Source: Clostridiales bacterium (GTDB lineage: Bacteria > Bacillota > Clostridia > Lachnospirales > Lachnospiraceae). From it: a stretch of DNA of 64,000 nt. The notes below the pieces were generated by a model, which ran no database searches, was not told where the DNA came from, and saw only the letters and a program-made list of their open reading frames with translations. The translations under genes and the position numbers were made by a program. Location of the stretch: positions 122,360 to 186,359 of the forward strand of contig JAGZJZ010000007.1 of assembly GCA_018365455.1 (NCBI GenBank), given 5' to 3'. This document shows positions 26,224 through 35,524 of this stretch, piece by piece (the stretch's first letter is position 1; every line of letters starts with the position of its first letter).

Positions 26224-27453
26224 ATGAGTAAGGTTTTAATTATAGGCGGCGGAGCAGCAGGTATGTTCGCAGCATGTGCGGCAGCTTCAAACGGTCATGA
26301 AGTGCATGTATTTGAAAAAAATGAAAAACTGGGCAAGAAACTGTTCATCACTGGTAAGGGAAGATGTAATCTGACCAATGCCTGCGACATGGAAGAATTA
26401 TTCGACAGCGTATGTACGAATAAGAAGTTTTTGTACAGTGCTTTTTATGGTTATACAAATCAGGATGTTATTGATTTTTTTGAGGAAGCGGGCATGAAAA
26501 CGAAAATTGAGAGGGGGAATCGGGTTTTTCCGGTTTCGGATCATTCCTCTGATGTGATTGCGGCGCTGACCAGGAAAATGAAAGCACTGGGAGTTAAGAT
26601 ATATTTTAATACCCCTGTAAAGGGGCTGATCCTGGTTGACAAGCTCTGTAAAGGCATTATCCTGGAAGATAAAAGCAAGGTGTACGGGGATGCCGTAATT
26701 GTCACCACAGGCGGATTTTCTTACCAAAGTACGGGATCTACCGGGGACGGATACCGATTTGCAAAAGATGCCGGGCATAAAGTGACGGATCTGCTGCCTT
26801 CCCTCGTCCCTATGAATACCAAAGAAGATTTTGTGAAGCGCTTACAGGGACTTTCTCTTCGCAATGTAAGAGTTACCCTGTGTGACGGAAAAAAATGTCT
26901 GTATGAGGATTTTGGGGAAATGATGTTTACGCATTTCGGTATAACCGGTCCTTTAATTCTTACAGCCAGTACTGCGGTGACGAAAAAATACCGTGGAAAG
27001 GAACTGCAGCTGTTCATTGATCTGAAACCGGCACTCTCCGAAGAGCAGCTGGATCACCGGGTACTCCGGGAATTTGAAGAGGGTAAGAACAAACAATTTA
27101 AAAATGTCATAAACACCCTGTTTCCATCTAAGCTGATTCCTGTTATGATAGATCTGTCGGAAATTTCACCGGAGAAAAAAGTCAATGAAATTTCCAGGGA
27201 AGAACGTCAGAAATTTGTATCCCTGATAAAGCATCTGCCGGTTACGGTGACGGGGCTGAGGGATTATAATGAAGCAATTATTACCAGAGGCGGTGTGGCC
27301 GTGAAAGAGGTTAATCCTGCTACAATGGAGTCAAAATTGGTATCCCGGCTGTATTTTGCAGGGGAAGTTCTGGATCTGGATGCAGTTACGGGAGGTTTTA
27401 ACCTGCAGATTGCATGGTCAACCGCTTATGCGGCAGGACAGGCTATAGAATAG
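26224..27453 (+). CDS. BaiN/HI0933-family flavoprotein
   Basis: A 409-residue FAD-dependent oxidoreductase. The N-terminal dinucleotide motif GGGAAGMFAACAA, the family signature GKGRCNLTN, and the C-terminal FAD-contact block (FAGEVLDLDAVTGGFN) are intact. Relatives include E. coli YhiN and the gut clostridial BaiN implicated in bile-acid dehydroxylation, but the family is broad and no bile-acid role is shown here. ATG 26224 follows AAGGTGGG; an in-frame start upstream would overlap the SIS gene. Confidence 0.87.
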   Translation: MSKVLIIGGGAAGMFAACAAASNGHEVHVFEKNEKLGKKLFITGKGRCNLTNACDMEELFDSVCTNKKFLYSAFYGYTNQDVIDFFEEAGMKTKIERGNRVFPVSDHSSDVIAALTRKMKALGVKIYFNTPVKGLILVDKLCKGIILEDKSKVYGDAVIVTTGGFSYQSTGSTGDGYRFAKDAGHKVTDLLPSLVPMNTKEDFVKRLQGLSLRNVRVTLCDGKKCLYEDFGEMMFTHFGITGPLILTASTAVTKKYRGKELQLFIDLKPALSEEQLDHRVLREFEEGKNKQFKNVINTLFPSKLIPVMIDLSEISPEKKVNEISREERQKFVSLIKHLPVTVTGLRDYNEAIITRGGVAVKEVNPATMESKLVSRLYFAGEVLDLDAVTGGFNLQIAWSTAYAAGQAIE

Positions 27454-27500
27454 TTGGCGGTAGTTAATCACCGCAATTAAATATATGATGGAGGTTTTCA

Positions 27501-28172
27501 ATGAGTTTTAATATTGCAATTGACGGACCTGCAGGAGCAGGTAAAAGCACCATAGCAAAAAGAGTGGCGAAAGAACTCTCTTTTATCTACGTGGACACGG
27601 GAGCGATGTATCGGGCGATTGCCCTGTATCTTATTCGCAGCAAGGTGTCTCCGGCAGACCAGGAGGCGCTGAAAAAAGCCTGTGAGAATATAGAGATTAC
27701 GATTTCTTACCAAAATGGGGAACAGCAGGTTATTCTAAATGGAGAAAATATCACAGGATTAATCAGAACAGAAGAAGTGGGGAATATGGCATCCACTGCA
27801 TCGGCTCATTCCCTTGTACGGGAAAAGCTGTTAGATTTACAGAGAAATCTTGCCAGGAATTCAGATGTATTGATGGATGGCAGAGATATCGGTACAAACG
27901 TACTTCCGGATGCCCAGCTTAAGATTTATCTGACAGCAAGCTCTGCAACCAGGGCACGGCGGCGTTATCTGGAATTACAGCAAAAAGGGGAAGACTGTCT
28001 GCTGGATGAAATTGAACGGGACATTATTGAGCGTGACCAGCGTGATATGAACCGTGATATTGCGCCTCTGAAACAGGCAGAAGATGCAATCCTTCTGGAT
28101 TCCTCCGATATGGGAATCGACCAGGTGGTAGAACGAATTCTGACCCTCTACAAAGAAAGAAAAGGCAGGTAA
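27501..28172 (+). CDS. cmk: cytidylate kinase
   Basis: Phosphorylates (d)CMP in pyrimidine nucleotide supply. The P-loop GPAGAGKST, the YVDTGAMYRA CMP-binding block and the DGRDIGTNVLP segment are present. 223 residues, family length. It ends 3 bp before ispH, so cmk-ispH-S1 form an operon, a common clostridial order. RBS GGAGG. Confidence 0.96.
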   Translation: MSFNIAIDGPAGAGKSTIAKRVAKELSFIYVDTGAMYRAIALYLIRSKVSPADQEALKKACENIEITISYQNGEQQVILNGENITGLIRTEEVGNMASTASAHSLVREKLLDLQRNLARNSDVLMDGRDIGTNVLPDAQLKIYLTASSATRARRRYLELQQKGEDCLLDEIERDIIERDQRDMNRDIAPLKQAEDAILLDSSDMGIDQVVERILTLYKERKGR

Positions 28173-28175
28173 TAC

Positions 28176-29027
28176 ATGGAAATAGTGGTAGCAAAGACAG
28201 CCGGATTCTGTTTTGGTGTAAAACGAGCTGTTGATAAGGTTTATGAGCAGGTAGAAAAAGGTTTTGGACCGATCTATACCTATGGACCGATTATTCATAA
28301 TGAGGAAGTAGTGAAAGATCTGGAGCGCAAAGGTGTCACCGTGATTAACTCTGTTTCTGAATTACAGGCGCTCAGGGAAGGCACGGTTGTAATCCGTTCC
28401 CACGGTGTAGCAAAAGAGATTTACGATATTATTGAGTCCAAAGGGCTTCATCTGGTTGACGCAACCTGCCCCTTTGTTTTAAAAATACATAATATTGTAA
28501 AAAAAGAAAGTGCTGGGGGAGCTGAGATTATTATCATCGGCAATGACCAGCATCCGGAGGTAGAAGGAATCAAAGGATGGTGTTCGGGACCGGTTACCGT
28601 GATCGAATCGGCTTCTGAAGCAGAAAATTTCGTGCAGAATAGCGGAAAAAGGCTCTGCATTGTGTCCCAAACGACATTTAATTACAATAAATTTAATAAA
28701 TTAGTTGAAATTCTTTCTAAAAAGGGTTATGATATAATTGTTTTAAATACGATTTGCAACGCGACTGAAGAGAGGCAGACCGAAGCGAGAGCGATTGCAA
28801 AGCGCGTAGATGGCATGATTGTCATCGGGGGCAGGCATAGTTCCAATACGCAGAAGCTATTTGAAATATGCAAAAATGAATGTGAAAATACTTACTATAT
28901 ACAGACACTCGTTGATTTGGATGTACATTCTTTACCATCCATGGGTTGCGTAGGTATTACCGCAGGGGCATCGACCCCAAATAATATTATTGAGGAGGTT
29001 CAAAAGAATGTCAGAAATGAGTTTTGA
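28176..29027 (+). CDS. ispH: 4-hydroxy-3-methylbut-2-enyl diphosphate reductase
   Basis: The last enzyme of the MEP isoprenoid pathway, a 4Fe-4S reductase giving IPP and DMAPP. The three cluster cysteines sit in GFCFGVKRA, DATCPFV and NTICNATEERQ; the catalytic-site histidines in YGPIIHNEEV, RSHGV and NDQHPEV are present. 283 residues. Its last 20 bp overlap the S1 gene, indicating translational coupling; fused IspH-S1 proteins are known in other Clostridia. Confidence 0.96.
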   Translation: MEIVVAKTAGFCFGVKRAVDKVYEQVEKGFGPIYTYGPIIHNEEVVKDLERKGVTVINSVSELQALREGTVVIRSHGVAKEIYDIIESKGLHLVDATCPFVLKIHNIVKKESAGGAEIIIIGNDQHPEVEGIKGWCSGPVTVIESASEAENFVQNSGKRLCIVSQTTFNYNKFNKLVEILSKKGYDIIVLNTICNATEERQTEARAIAKRVDGMIVIGGRHSSNTQKLFEICKNECENTYYIQTLVDLDVHSLPSMGCVGITAGASTPNNIIEEVQKNVRNEF

Positions 29028-30144
29028 ACAAATGCTGGAAGAATCATTTAAAACAATTCATAATGGAGAGGTAGTCGAAGGTACAATCATCGACGTCAAA
29101 GAAGATGAGATCATCTTAAATATAGGCTATAAAGCTGACGGTATCATCACAAGAAGTGAATATACAAACGAACCGAACGTAGACCTTCGTACACTTGTTA
29201 ACGTCAATGACAAAATGGAAGCCAAAGTGTTAAAAGTGAACGATGGCGAAGGTCAGGTATTACTTACTTATAAGAGATTAGCAGCAGAAAAAGGCAATAA
29301 GAAACTGGAAGAAGCATTTAATAACCATGAGGTATTAAAGGCACAGGTAGCTCAGGTTCTGGGTGGCGGTTTAAGTGTTGTTGTTGATGAATCCAGAGTA
29401 TTCATTCCTGCAAGCCTGGTTTCCGATACCTATGAGAAAAACCTGGGCAAATATGAAGGACAGGAAATTGAATTCGTAATCAGCGAATTTAATCCTCGCA
29501 GAAGAAGAATCATTGGTGACCGCAAGCAGTTATTAGTTGCGAAAAAAGAAGTTATGCAGAAAGAACTCTTTGAAAGAATCCATGAAGGTGACGTTGTGGA
29601 AGGCGTGATTAAGAATGTTACAGACTTTGGAGCATTTATCGATCTTGGCGGAGCAGACGGTTTACTTCATATTTCTGAAATGTCCTGGGGCAGAGTAGAG
29701 AATCCAAAGAAAGTATTTAAAGTTGGCGAAACAATTTCTGTACTGATTAAAGAAATCAGCGGAACAAAGATTGCATTGAGCTTAAAATTTGAAAACCAGA
29801 ATCCATGGCTTACAGCAGCTGAAAAGTATGCAGTAGGTAATGTAGTGGATGGTAAGGTAGCAAGAATGACAGACTTCGGCGCATTCGTAGAATTAGAGCC
29901 GGGAGTTGACGCTTTACTTCACGTTTCCCAGATCTCTCATGATCACGTAGAAAAACCATCTGATGTATTATCTGTTGGACAGGAAATCACAGCTAAGGTT
30001 GTGGATTTCAATGAAGATGATAAGAAAATCAGCCTGAGCATGAAAGCTTTGGAAAATACTGATGATATGGTTTCACAGGAAATGTATGAAGATGTAGCAG
30101 AAGATGCTGCTGAGGATATGGTTGAAGAGTCGATTACAGAATAA
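29008..30144 (+). CDS. rpsA: S1 RNA-binding protein (ribosomal protein S1 homolog)
   Basis: 378 residues with four S1 OB-fold domains (about 12-85, 100-170, 190-262, 275-350); the third and fourth carry the canonical VTDFGAFIDLG and MTDFGAFVEL motifs. It binds mRNA and probably assists translation, but with four domains rather than six it is the Gram-positive YpfD-like type. The end is acidic. ATG 29008 follows GAGGAGG; it overlaps ispH by 20 bp. Confidence 0.93.
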   Translation: MSEMSFEQMLEESFKTIHNGEVVEGTIIDVKEDEIILNIGYKADGIITRSEYTNEPNVDLRTLVNVNDKMEAKVLKVNDGEGQVLLTYKRLAAEKGNKKLEEAFNNHEVLKAQVAQVLGGGLSVVVDESRVFIPASLVSDTYEKNLGKYEGQEIEFVISEFNPRRRRIIGDRKQLLVAKKEVMQKELFERIHEGDVVEGVIKNVTDFGAFIDLGGADGLLHISEMSWGRVENPKKVFKVGETISVLIKEISGTKIALSLKFENQNPWLTAAEKYAVGNVVDGKVARMTDFGAFVELEPGVDALLHVSQISHDHVEKPSDVLSVGQEITAKVVDFNEDDKKISLSMKALENTDDMVSQEMYEDVAEDAAEDMVEESITE

Positions 30145-30150
30145 TTGATG

Positions 30151-30185
30151 CAGGCATTTCCAGTATCTGGAAATGCCTGTTTCTT
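30151..30185 (+). terminator. terminator after the cmk-ispH-S1 operon
   Basis: Perfect 12-13-bp arms CAGGCATTTCCAG and CTGGAAATGCCTG around a short loop, followed by TTTCTT. Confidence 0.88.
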
Positions 30186-30216
30186 AGATTTAGAGGACAG
30201 AGGCCCACATCGAAAT

Positions 30217-30275
30217 TTGTTAAATAAACAACTAGCTTGTTAATTATACAACTAGCTCGTTAAATAAACAACTTT
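30217..30275. repeat. three tandem 20-bp units
   Basis: Three imperfect direct repeats (30217-30236, 30237-30256, 30257-30275), each of the form TTGTTAAATAAACAACTAGC with a GTT...AAC inverted pair inside. They lie between the S1 terminator and the convergent YprB-like gene. The 20-bp period is about two helical turns, as for protein-binding sites in tandem. Confidence 0.65.
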
Positions 30276-30331
30276 CCGAAATTGGGCTTTTTTTCTGTCA
30301 TTTTTCTGAAATATGTGCTATACTGTCTAAG

Positions 30332-30381
30332 AGTCCATAAAGTTTGAATTCATAATAAAACGAATCAAGCTCTATGGACTC
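30332..30381. other. 9-bp perfect inverted repeat with 32-nt loop
   Basis: GAGTCCATA (30332-30340) and TATGGACTC (30373-30381). It lies just past the 3' end of the minus-strand nuclease gene. No T-run follows on the minus strand, so a terminator role is weak. A -10-like TGTGCTATACT lies just before it on the plus strand. Confidence 0.4.
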
Positions 30382-30389
30382 CTGGAAGT

Positions 30390-31457
30390 CTAAATCAAAT
30401 TTTGAACGTATGCCAGAAGAGATTCTTTGTTTTCAAGAAACTGTTTTGTACATTCAAAATAAGTTACCGCGTCTGAATAATTTTCTTTAAAGGCAGGGGT
30501 ACAGAGCTGCACAGCCTGAGGCAGGAAGTATCCGGATTTCTTTTGAAAGCAGGTGGCTGCTTTTGCAGGAACACGGTATTCTTTCTCTATAAAAGATGCT
30601 ACGCTTTTGTGCATCGCCGTATCTTCAGCGGGTAAATAGTAGTAATTTTTATAATCACGGAAGAAATATTTCAAAGTACCTTTGCATCCCGGAATCTGTA
30701 TCTTACAGATTGTATCATGAGCTGTCAGGTAGCCGAAATCCAGTTTACAGGAGATTGGCTTTGGCAGGTTAACGGAAAGAGAAGCTGTAACGATCAGGGA
30801 AAAGGCAGACTCCGTTTCCTCTGATAATTCAGCCCGTATAATCGTAAATCTGCCGTTGATCAGGTCCAGATAGGATAACAGGGGGAATAGTCCGGGCAAA
30901 CCTTTTAGATCATCGCGGTTGTGCCAGAGCAGCTGTTCGCAAAGCAGCGGATCATGGCTTTTCTGGAATTCCCGGCATATGGGGATCAGATCACCTCCGC
31001 TTGCAGTATCTGTGCGGTCTGTTTCCAGATATTCCTCCAGGGAGCGTTGGTTTAAATGTGCCAGTTTTAAGTATTTTTTCAGTGGTTTTACTTTTAGATA
31101 GATGTCAATGCTGTTAAGCTGATCCGGCAAAAATGCCAGATTGTGGGTGTTACATTTTGCTTTCACATAAGGAAGGTCAAAACGGTCCCCATTAAAATGA
31201 ATCAGGTACACATAGTTTGCAGCAAATTGAACGAAGCTGCGAAGAAGCAGTGGTTCGTCTGATTCTGTTTCACCCAGCCATTGACGGAGTTTCCAGGAAT
31301 CATGTTCATAATACATGACGCCAATGAGATACAGGCTGGAGCTGCGAGGTGAGAAACCGGTGGTTTCAATATCAAAAAACAGTACATCTGCAGGATTATA
31401 ATGTTTGGCTATCAGATGAACGTTTGGAATATATATATCAGTTGTTTTGGTAATCAT
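30390..31457 (-). CDS. YprB-like RNase H-fold exonuclease domain protein
   Basis: A 355-residue protein with a DEDD-type nuclease core (RNase_H_2, PF13482): FFDIETTGF supplies the first two acids, IHFNGDRFDLPY the third, and WHNRDDLKGL the last. It resembles the B. subtilis YprB nuclease domain but lacks TPR repeats; the C-terminal third is unassigned. Target nucleic acid unknown. It is the only minus-strand gene in the first 43 kb. The minus-strand RBS is TTGGAGGCG before the ATG at 31457. Confidence 0.82.
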   Translation of the reverse strand: MITKTTDIYIPNVHLIAKHYNPADVLFFDIETTGFSPRSSSLYLIGVMYYEHDSWKLRQWLGETESDEPLLLRSFVQFAANYVYLIHFNGDRFDLPYVKAKCNTHNLAFLPDQLNSIDIYLKVKPLKKYLKLAHLNQRSLEEYLETDRTDTASGGDLIPICREFQKSHDPLLCEQLLWHNRDDLKGLPGLFPLLSYLDLINGRFTIIRAELSEETESAFSLIVTASLSVNLPKPISCKLDFGYLTAHDTICKIQIPGCKGTLKYFFRDYKNYYYLPAEDTAMHKSVASFIEKEYRVPAKAATCFQKKSGYFLPQAVQLCTPAFKENYSDAVTYFECTKQFLENKESLLAYVQNLI

Positions 31458-31560
31458 AGGATCGCCTCCAATTTTTCTTAAGTAACTGTTCAGCAGAATT
31501 ATATCACATTTTATAAAAATGTAACAGATGATTATTGCAGGAAAGAGGAGATCAGACAGG

Positions 31561-32502
31561 ATGTGGGATTTTCAGATTTTAGGTGTCGACTTGTACCATA
31601 TTATGAGTTGGCTGTACTTATATAGTTTTTTGGGATGGCTCTGGGAGAGCTGTTATGTCTCCGTTAAGGAGAAAAAGATCATTAACAGAGGATTTGTAAC
31701 CGGACCTATGTGTACGATCTACGGAGTAGGGGCGGTGGGTGTCTACCTCATTCTAAGGCCCCTTGAAGACAGGCTCATTGTCCTGTATCTGGGCGGAGTT
31801 CTTGTCGCTACGGTTTTAGAATATGTTACGGCACTGCTGATGGAGACTCTATTTCACACAAGCTGGTGGGATTACAGCAGTAAACCCTATAATTTTCAGG
31901 GAAGAATATGTCTGGGCAGTTCCATTGCCTGGGGATTTTTTACCGTTATCATGTTCAAAGTGTTCCAGCCTTTTGCAGTATGGGTAGTAGATTTGTTTTC
32001 GGTTCCCACGGGGCATGCCATGGTTATCATTATTACCATTCTGTATGTGGTTGATTTTACATTTTCCACCCTTACCGCTATGAAACTGGGGCAGAAGCTT
32101 GGCGGATTGGAACACGCTATGGGTGAACTAGTAGAATATGTGCAGAATACCAGGATCTACAGTTCGGCAGGAGATCTTGTTGAACGGCTGGAACCTTACC
32201 GTCAGTCTTTTACAAAGCAAAATGTAAAAGAAAAGATGGATCAGTATCAGACGGCTATCTTAAAATTCCTGAATCTGGAAGGAAAAGAAGAGAGTCTTGG
32301 TGAAATGAAAAACAAATTGTCAGCAGTCAAGGATCAGTATGTAAAAATGGCTTCAGGGATTAACTGGAATGACAGGCGTCTGTTTCGGGCATATCCCAAT
32401 CTGAGTAAAGCAACGGGTACAACAAGATGGATGAAAAAAAGAAGTAAGAAAAGAAATGCAAAAAAATGTACCCCAAAAAAAATTGATGGGTCAGAAAAGT
32501 AA
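31561..32502 (+). CDS. CmpB-type putative ABC transporter permease (paralog 2), long form
   Basis: 313 residues. The first 190 closely parallel the 10750 paralog (FLGWLWESCY, NRGFVTGPMCTIYG, WWDYSSKPYNFQG, SSIAWG) with about five membrane helices. A C-terminal cytoplasmic extension of about 120 residues follows, helical and ending in a very basic tail (KKRSKKRNAKK). ATG 31561 after AGAGGAG is chosen over an upstream in-frame ATG at 31528. It lies immediately before the Rnf operon. Confidence 0.82.
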   Translation: MWDFQILGVDLYHIMSWLYLYSFLGWLWESCYVSVKEKKIINRGFVTGPMCTIYGVGAVGVYLILRPLEDRLIVLYLGGVLVATVLEYVTALLMETLFHTSWWDYSSKPYNFQGRICLGSSIAWGFFTVIMFKVFQPFAVWVVDLFSVPTGHAMVIIITILYVVDFTFSTLTAMKLGQKLGGLEHAMGELVEYVQNTRIYSSAGDLVERLEPYRQSFTKQNVKEKMDQYQTAILKFLNLEGKEESLGEMKNKLSAVKDQYVKMASGINWNDRRLFRAYPNLSKATGTTRWMKKRSKKRNAKKCTPKKIDGSEK

Positions 32503-32542
32503 CACAGGTCAAAATTGAAAGACAGATCAAACAGGATTTTTA

Positions 32543-32570
32543 TTGAGGATGAAATAATTTACGCTATAAA
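32543..32570 (+). promoter_or_regulatory. putative promoter of the rnf operon
   Basis: TTGAGG (32543-32548), 16-bp spacer, TATAAA (32565-32570), about 64 bp before rnfC. Confidence 0.45.
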
Positions 32571-32633
32571 ATTATCTGCGGCAAACTGTGGATAATCTTT
32601 ATGATATATTTAAAAAGAAGGAAGGTAAAAAAA

Positions 32634-33953
32634 ATGGCACGATTCACGTTTAAGGGCGGGATCCATCCAAATGATGGAAAAGACCTGTCTAAAGACAAAC
32701 CGATTCGGACTGTGTTGCCAAAAGGCGATCTGGTGTATCCGCTTTCTCAGCATATCGGCGCGCCAGCAAAACCGATTGTTACAAAGGGTGACCATGTTGT
32801 GATCGGACAGAAAATTGCTGAAGCCGGTGGATTTGTATCCGCTCCGATTCATGCATCCGTATCTGGTACGGTAAAGACAATTGAGCCAAGGCTGACTGTT
32901 ACAGGAGTAATGGCAGAAGCCATCGTCATTGAAAATGACGGAAAGTATGAAGAACTGCAGTGGCCGGAAAGAAAGCCATTGAAAGACCTCACGGGGCCTG
33001 AAATTTTGGAGATGGTAAAGGACGCCGGCATTGTCGGTATGGGTGGAGCCGGTTTTCCCACTCATGTAAAATTATCGCCCAAAGAACCCGAAAAAATCGA
33101 CTTCATCATTGCGAACTGTGCAGAATGTGAGCCATATCTGACCAGCGATTACAGGAGGATGTTAGAATCCCCGGAAAAAATTGTAGGCGGAGTAAGGGCA
33201 ATTCTTAAAATATTTCCTAAAGCAAAAGGTATTATTGCGGTGGAAGATAATAAGAAAGATGCGATTGCCATTTTAAAAGAAGCAGCAAAAGATGATTCCA
33301 ATGTAGAAGTCATGGAATTAAAAACCAAGTATCCCCAGGGTGCAGAGCGTCAGCTTATATATGCAACTACAGGGAGAGCGATTAATTCCTCCATGCTTCC
33401 CGCAGATGTGGGATGCATTGTAAATAACTGTGATACGGTCACTGCCGTTTACAGAGCTGTATATGAAGGAAGACCGCTGATGCACCGTATCGTTACGGTA
33501 ACGGGAGACGCCATAGCAAATCCCCAGAATTTCAGCGTGTGTACCGGAACGAATTACCATGAACTCATTGAAGAAGCAGGCGGATTTAAGACACAGCCGG
33601 AGAAGATTGTATCCGGTGGTCCGATGATGGGATTTGGATTGTATAATCTGGATGTTCCTACAACGAAGACGTCTTCTGCTCTTTTATGCCTGACCAAGGA
33701 TGAAGTTTCCCAGTATGAACCTACTGCATGTATCAATTGCGGCCGCTGTGTGAGCGTCTGTCCGGGGCGTATCATACCGTCCAAACTGGCGGATTATTCT
33801 ATGCGCCATGATGAGGAATCCTTTGTCAAATATGAAGGTATGGAGTGCTGTGAATGCGGCTGCTGCAGCTTTATTTGTCCTGCAAAGCGTCCGTTAACCC
33901 AGTATATCAAATCCATGCGTAAAATTGTTCTTGCAAATAGAAAGAAGAAGTAG
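32634..33953 (+). CDS. rnfC: Rnf complex subunit RnfC
   Basis: A peripheral 439-residue subunit of the ferredoxin:NAD+ oxidoreductase that drives Na+ or H+ export; RnfC binds NAD(H) and FMN. The flavin/NAD loop GMGGAGFPTHVKL, the NCAECEPYL block, and two 4Fe-4S motifs (CINCGRCVSVCP and CCECGCCSFICP) are intact. ATG 32634 after GAAGGAAGG is chosen over an upstream in-frame ATG at 32601. First gene of rnfCDGEAB. Confidence 0.96.
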   Translation: MARFTFKGGIHPNDGKDLSKDKPIRTVLPKGDLVYPLSQHIGAPAKPIVTKGDHVVIGQKIAEAGGFVSAPIHASVSGTVKTIEPRLTVTGVMAEAIVIENDGKYEELQWPERKPLKDLTGPEILEMVKDAGIVGMGGAGFPTHVKLSPKEPEKIDFIIANCAECEPYLTSDYRRMLESPEKIVGGVRAILKIFPKAKGIIAVEDNKKDAIAILKEAAKDDSNVEVMELKTKYPQGAERQLIYATTGRAINSSMLPADVGCIVNNCDTVTAVYRAVYEGRPLMHRIVTVTGDAIANPQNFSVCTGTNYHELIEEAGGFKTQPEKIVSGGPMMGFGLYNLDVPTTKTSSALLCLTKDEVSQYEPTACINCGRCVSVCPGRIIPSKLADYSMRHDEESFVKYEGMECCECGCCSFICPAKRPLTQYIKSMRKIVLANRKKK

Positions 33954-33971
33954 AAGGGAGAGTGAACAAGA

Positions 33972-34904
33972 ATGAGCGATTTATTAAAAGTATCCTCAAA
34001 TCCTCATATCCGCTCGCCATATAAGAGCAGCCAGATTATGCTTATGGTACTGGCGGCACTGCTTCCGGCAAGTGCGTTTGGCGTTTGGAATTTTGGATTA
34101 AATGCTTTTATTATAATTATGATATCAGTTGCATCCAGTGTCGCTACCGAATACATATACGAAAAGCTGATGCATAAAAAAATAACCATAAATGATTACA
34201 GTGCTGCTTTGACAGGACTATTACTGGCATTGAACCTGCCGGCAACGGTGCCCTGGTGGCTGCCTGTCATTGGCAGTGTATTCGCAGTGTTAATTGTAAA
34301 ACAATTATTTGGCGGTCTGGGACAGAATTTTATGAACCCGGCTTTAGGAGCAAGATGCTTCCTGTTAATTTCTTTTACCGGAAGAATGACAGACTTTACA
34401 TATGACGGTATTTCGGGTGCAACGCCTCTGGCAGCATTAAAAGCGGGAGAGGCAGTGAACCTTAAGGATATGTTTTTTGGAACAACGGCGGGTACCATCG
34501 GAGAGACATCTGTAATTGCGATTCTCATTGGAGCTATTTTCCTCCTGGCAACGGGGATAATTAATCTTCGTATTCCTGCAACTTATATTATTACCTTTGC
34601 GTTATTTATTGTCATTTTCGGAGGACATGGTCTGGATGGCAGTTATCTGGCAGCGCAGCTTTGCGGCGGCGGTCTTATGCTGGGAGCATTTTTTATGGCA
34701 ACAGATTATGTAACATCACCGATTACGAAGAATGGCCAGTTCATATTTGGTATTGTACTTGGTATTTTTACCGGACTTTTCCGATTGTTTGGAAATTCTG
34801 CGGAAGGTGTATCCTATGCGATTATCATCTCAAACATGCTGGTACCGTTGATTGAGAAAGTAACCTATCCGAAGCCTTTTGGAAAAGGAGGCGAAAAGTT
34901 TTGA
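33972..34904 (+). CDS. rnfD: Rnf complex subunit RnfD
   Basis: A polytopic membrane subunit, 310 residues, with covalently bound FMN. The flavinylation site SGATPLAAL carries the acceptor threonine. Ten or so hydrophobic segments are visible, and YVTSPITKNGQFIFG is conserved. It overlaps rnfG by 4 bp (the TGA lies within the TTG start region). Confidence 0.96.
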   Translation: MSDLLKVSSNPHIRSPYKSSQIMLMVLAALLPASAFGVWNFGLNAFIIIMISVASSVATEYIYEKLMHKKITINDYSAALTGLLLALNLPATVPWWLPVIGSVFAVLIVKQLFGGLGQNFMNPALGARCFLLISFTGRMTDFTYDGISGATPLAALKAGEAVNLKDMFFGTTAGTIGETSVIAILIGAIFLLATGIINLRIPATYIITFALFIVIFGGHGLDGSYLAAQLCGGGLMLGAFFMATDYVTSPITKNGQFIFGIVLGIFTGLFRLFGNSAEGVSYAIIISNMLVPLIEKVTYPKPFGKGGEKF

Positions 34905-35524
34905 ATAGTATAATTAAAAATGCATTGATTTTAATGGCGATTACGCTTGTTGCAGGAGTGTTGCTGGGCGGCGTGTATGAAATTACGAAAAATCCCATCA
35001 AGCAGCAGCAGGAAACAGCAAAGGCGGAAGCCTACAAAGCGGTATTCCCGGATGCAGACAAACTGGAAGCTATTGATGATCAGAAAGCTTCTCTGGACTC
35101 TGCAGCAGCGGTACTTACTGAAAATGGCTTTACTGCTGAAAAGATAAATGAAGTCCTGAGAGTCCTGGATGCTTCCGGAAAATCACTGGGTGTTGTTATG
35201 AATGTAACTACCGGTGAAGGCTATGGCGGTGATATTATATTTACCATGGGAGTCCGCAACGATGGAACCTTAAATGGAATCGAAATATTGACCATCAATG
35301 AAACAGCAGGTCTTGGAATGAAAGCAGATGAAGATGCTTTTAAGTCCCAGTTTAAAGATAAGAATGTAGAAAAGTTCTCTTATACAAAAGGAGGGGCACA
35401 GTCCGATGACCAGATTGATGCCTTGAGCGGGGCAACGATTACAACAAACGCTATGACAAATGGTGTGAATGCCGGTCTTGCTTTCTTCAAGTCTTTAAGT
35501 GAAGGAGGTCTTTTAAATGAATAA
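34901..35524 (+). CDS. rnfG: Rnf complex subunit RnfG
   Basis: 207 residues with one N-terminal membrane helix and an extracytoplasmic FMN domain. The FMN-acceptor threonine lies in LSGATITTNAM, the target of ApbE. The start is TTG at 34901, preceded by AAAGGAGG. It overlaps rnfE by 8 bp, so translation is coupled. Confidence 0.95.
   Translation: MNSIIKNALILMAITLVAGVLLGGVYEITKNPIKQQQETAKAEAYKAVFPDADKLEAIDDQKASLDSAAAVLTENGFTAEKINEVLRVLDASGKSLGVVMNVTTGEGYGGDIIFTMGVRNDGTLNGIEILTINETAGLGMKADEDAFKSQFKDKNVEKFSYTKGGAQSDDQIDALSGATITTNAMTNGVNAGLAFFKSLSEGGLLNE

Noticed and set aside
30217..30275. CRISPR array
   Set aside because: Three adjacent 20-bp units with no spacers and no cas genes; tandem repeats instead.
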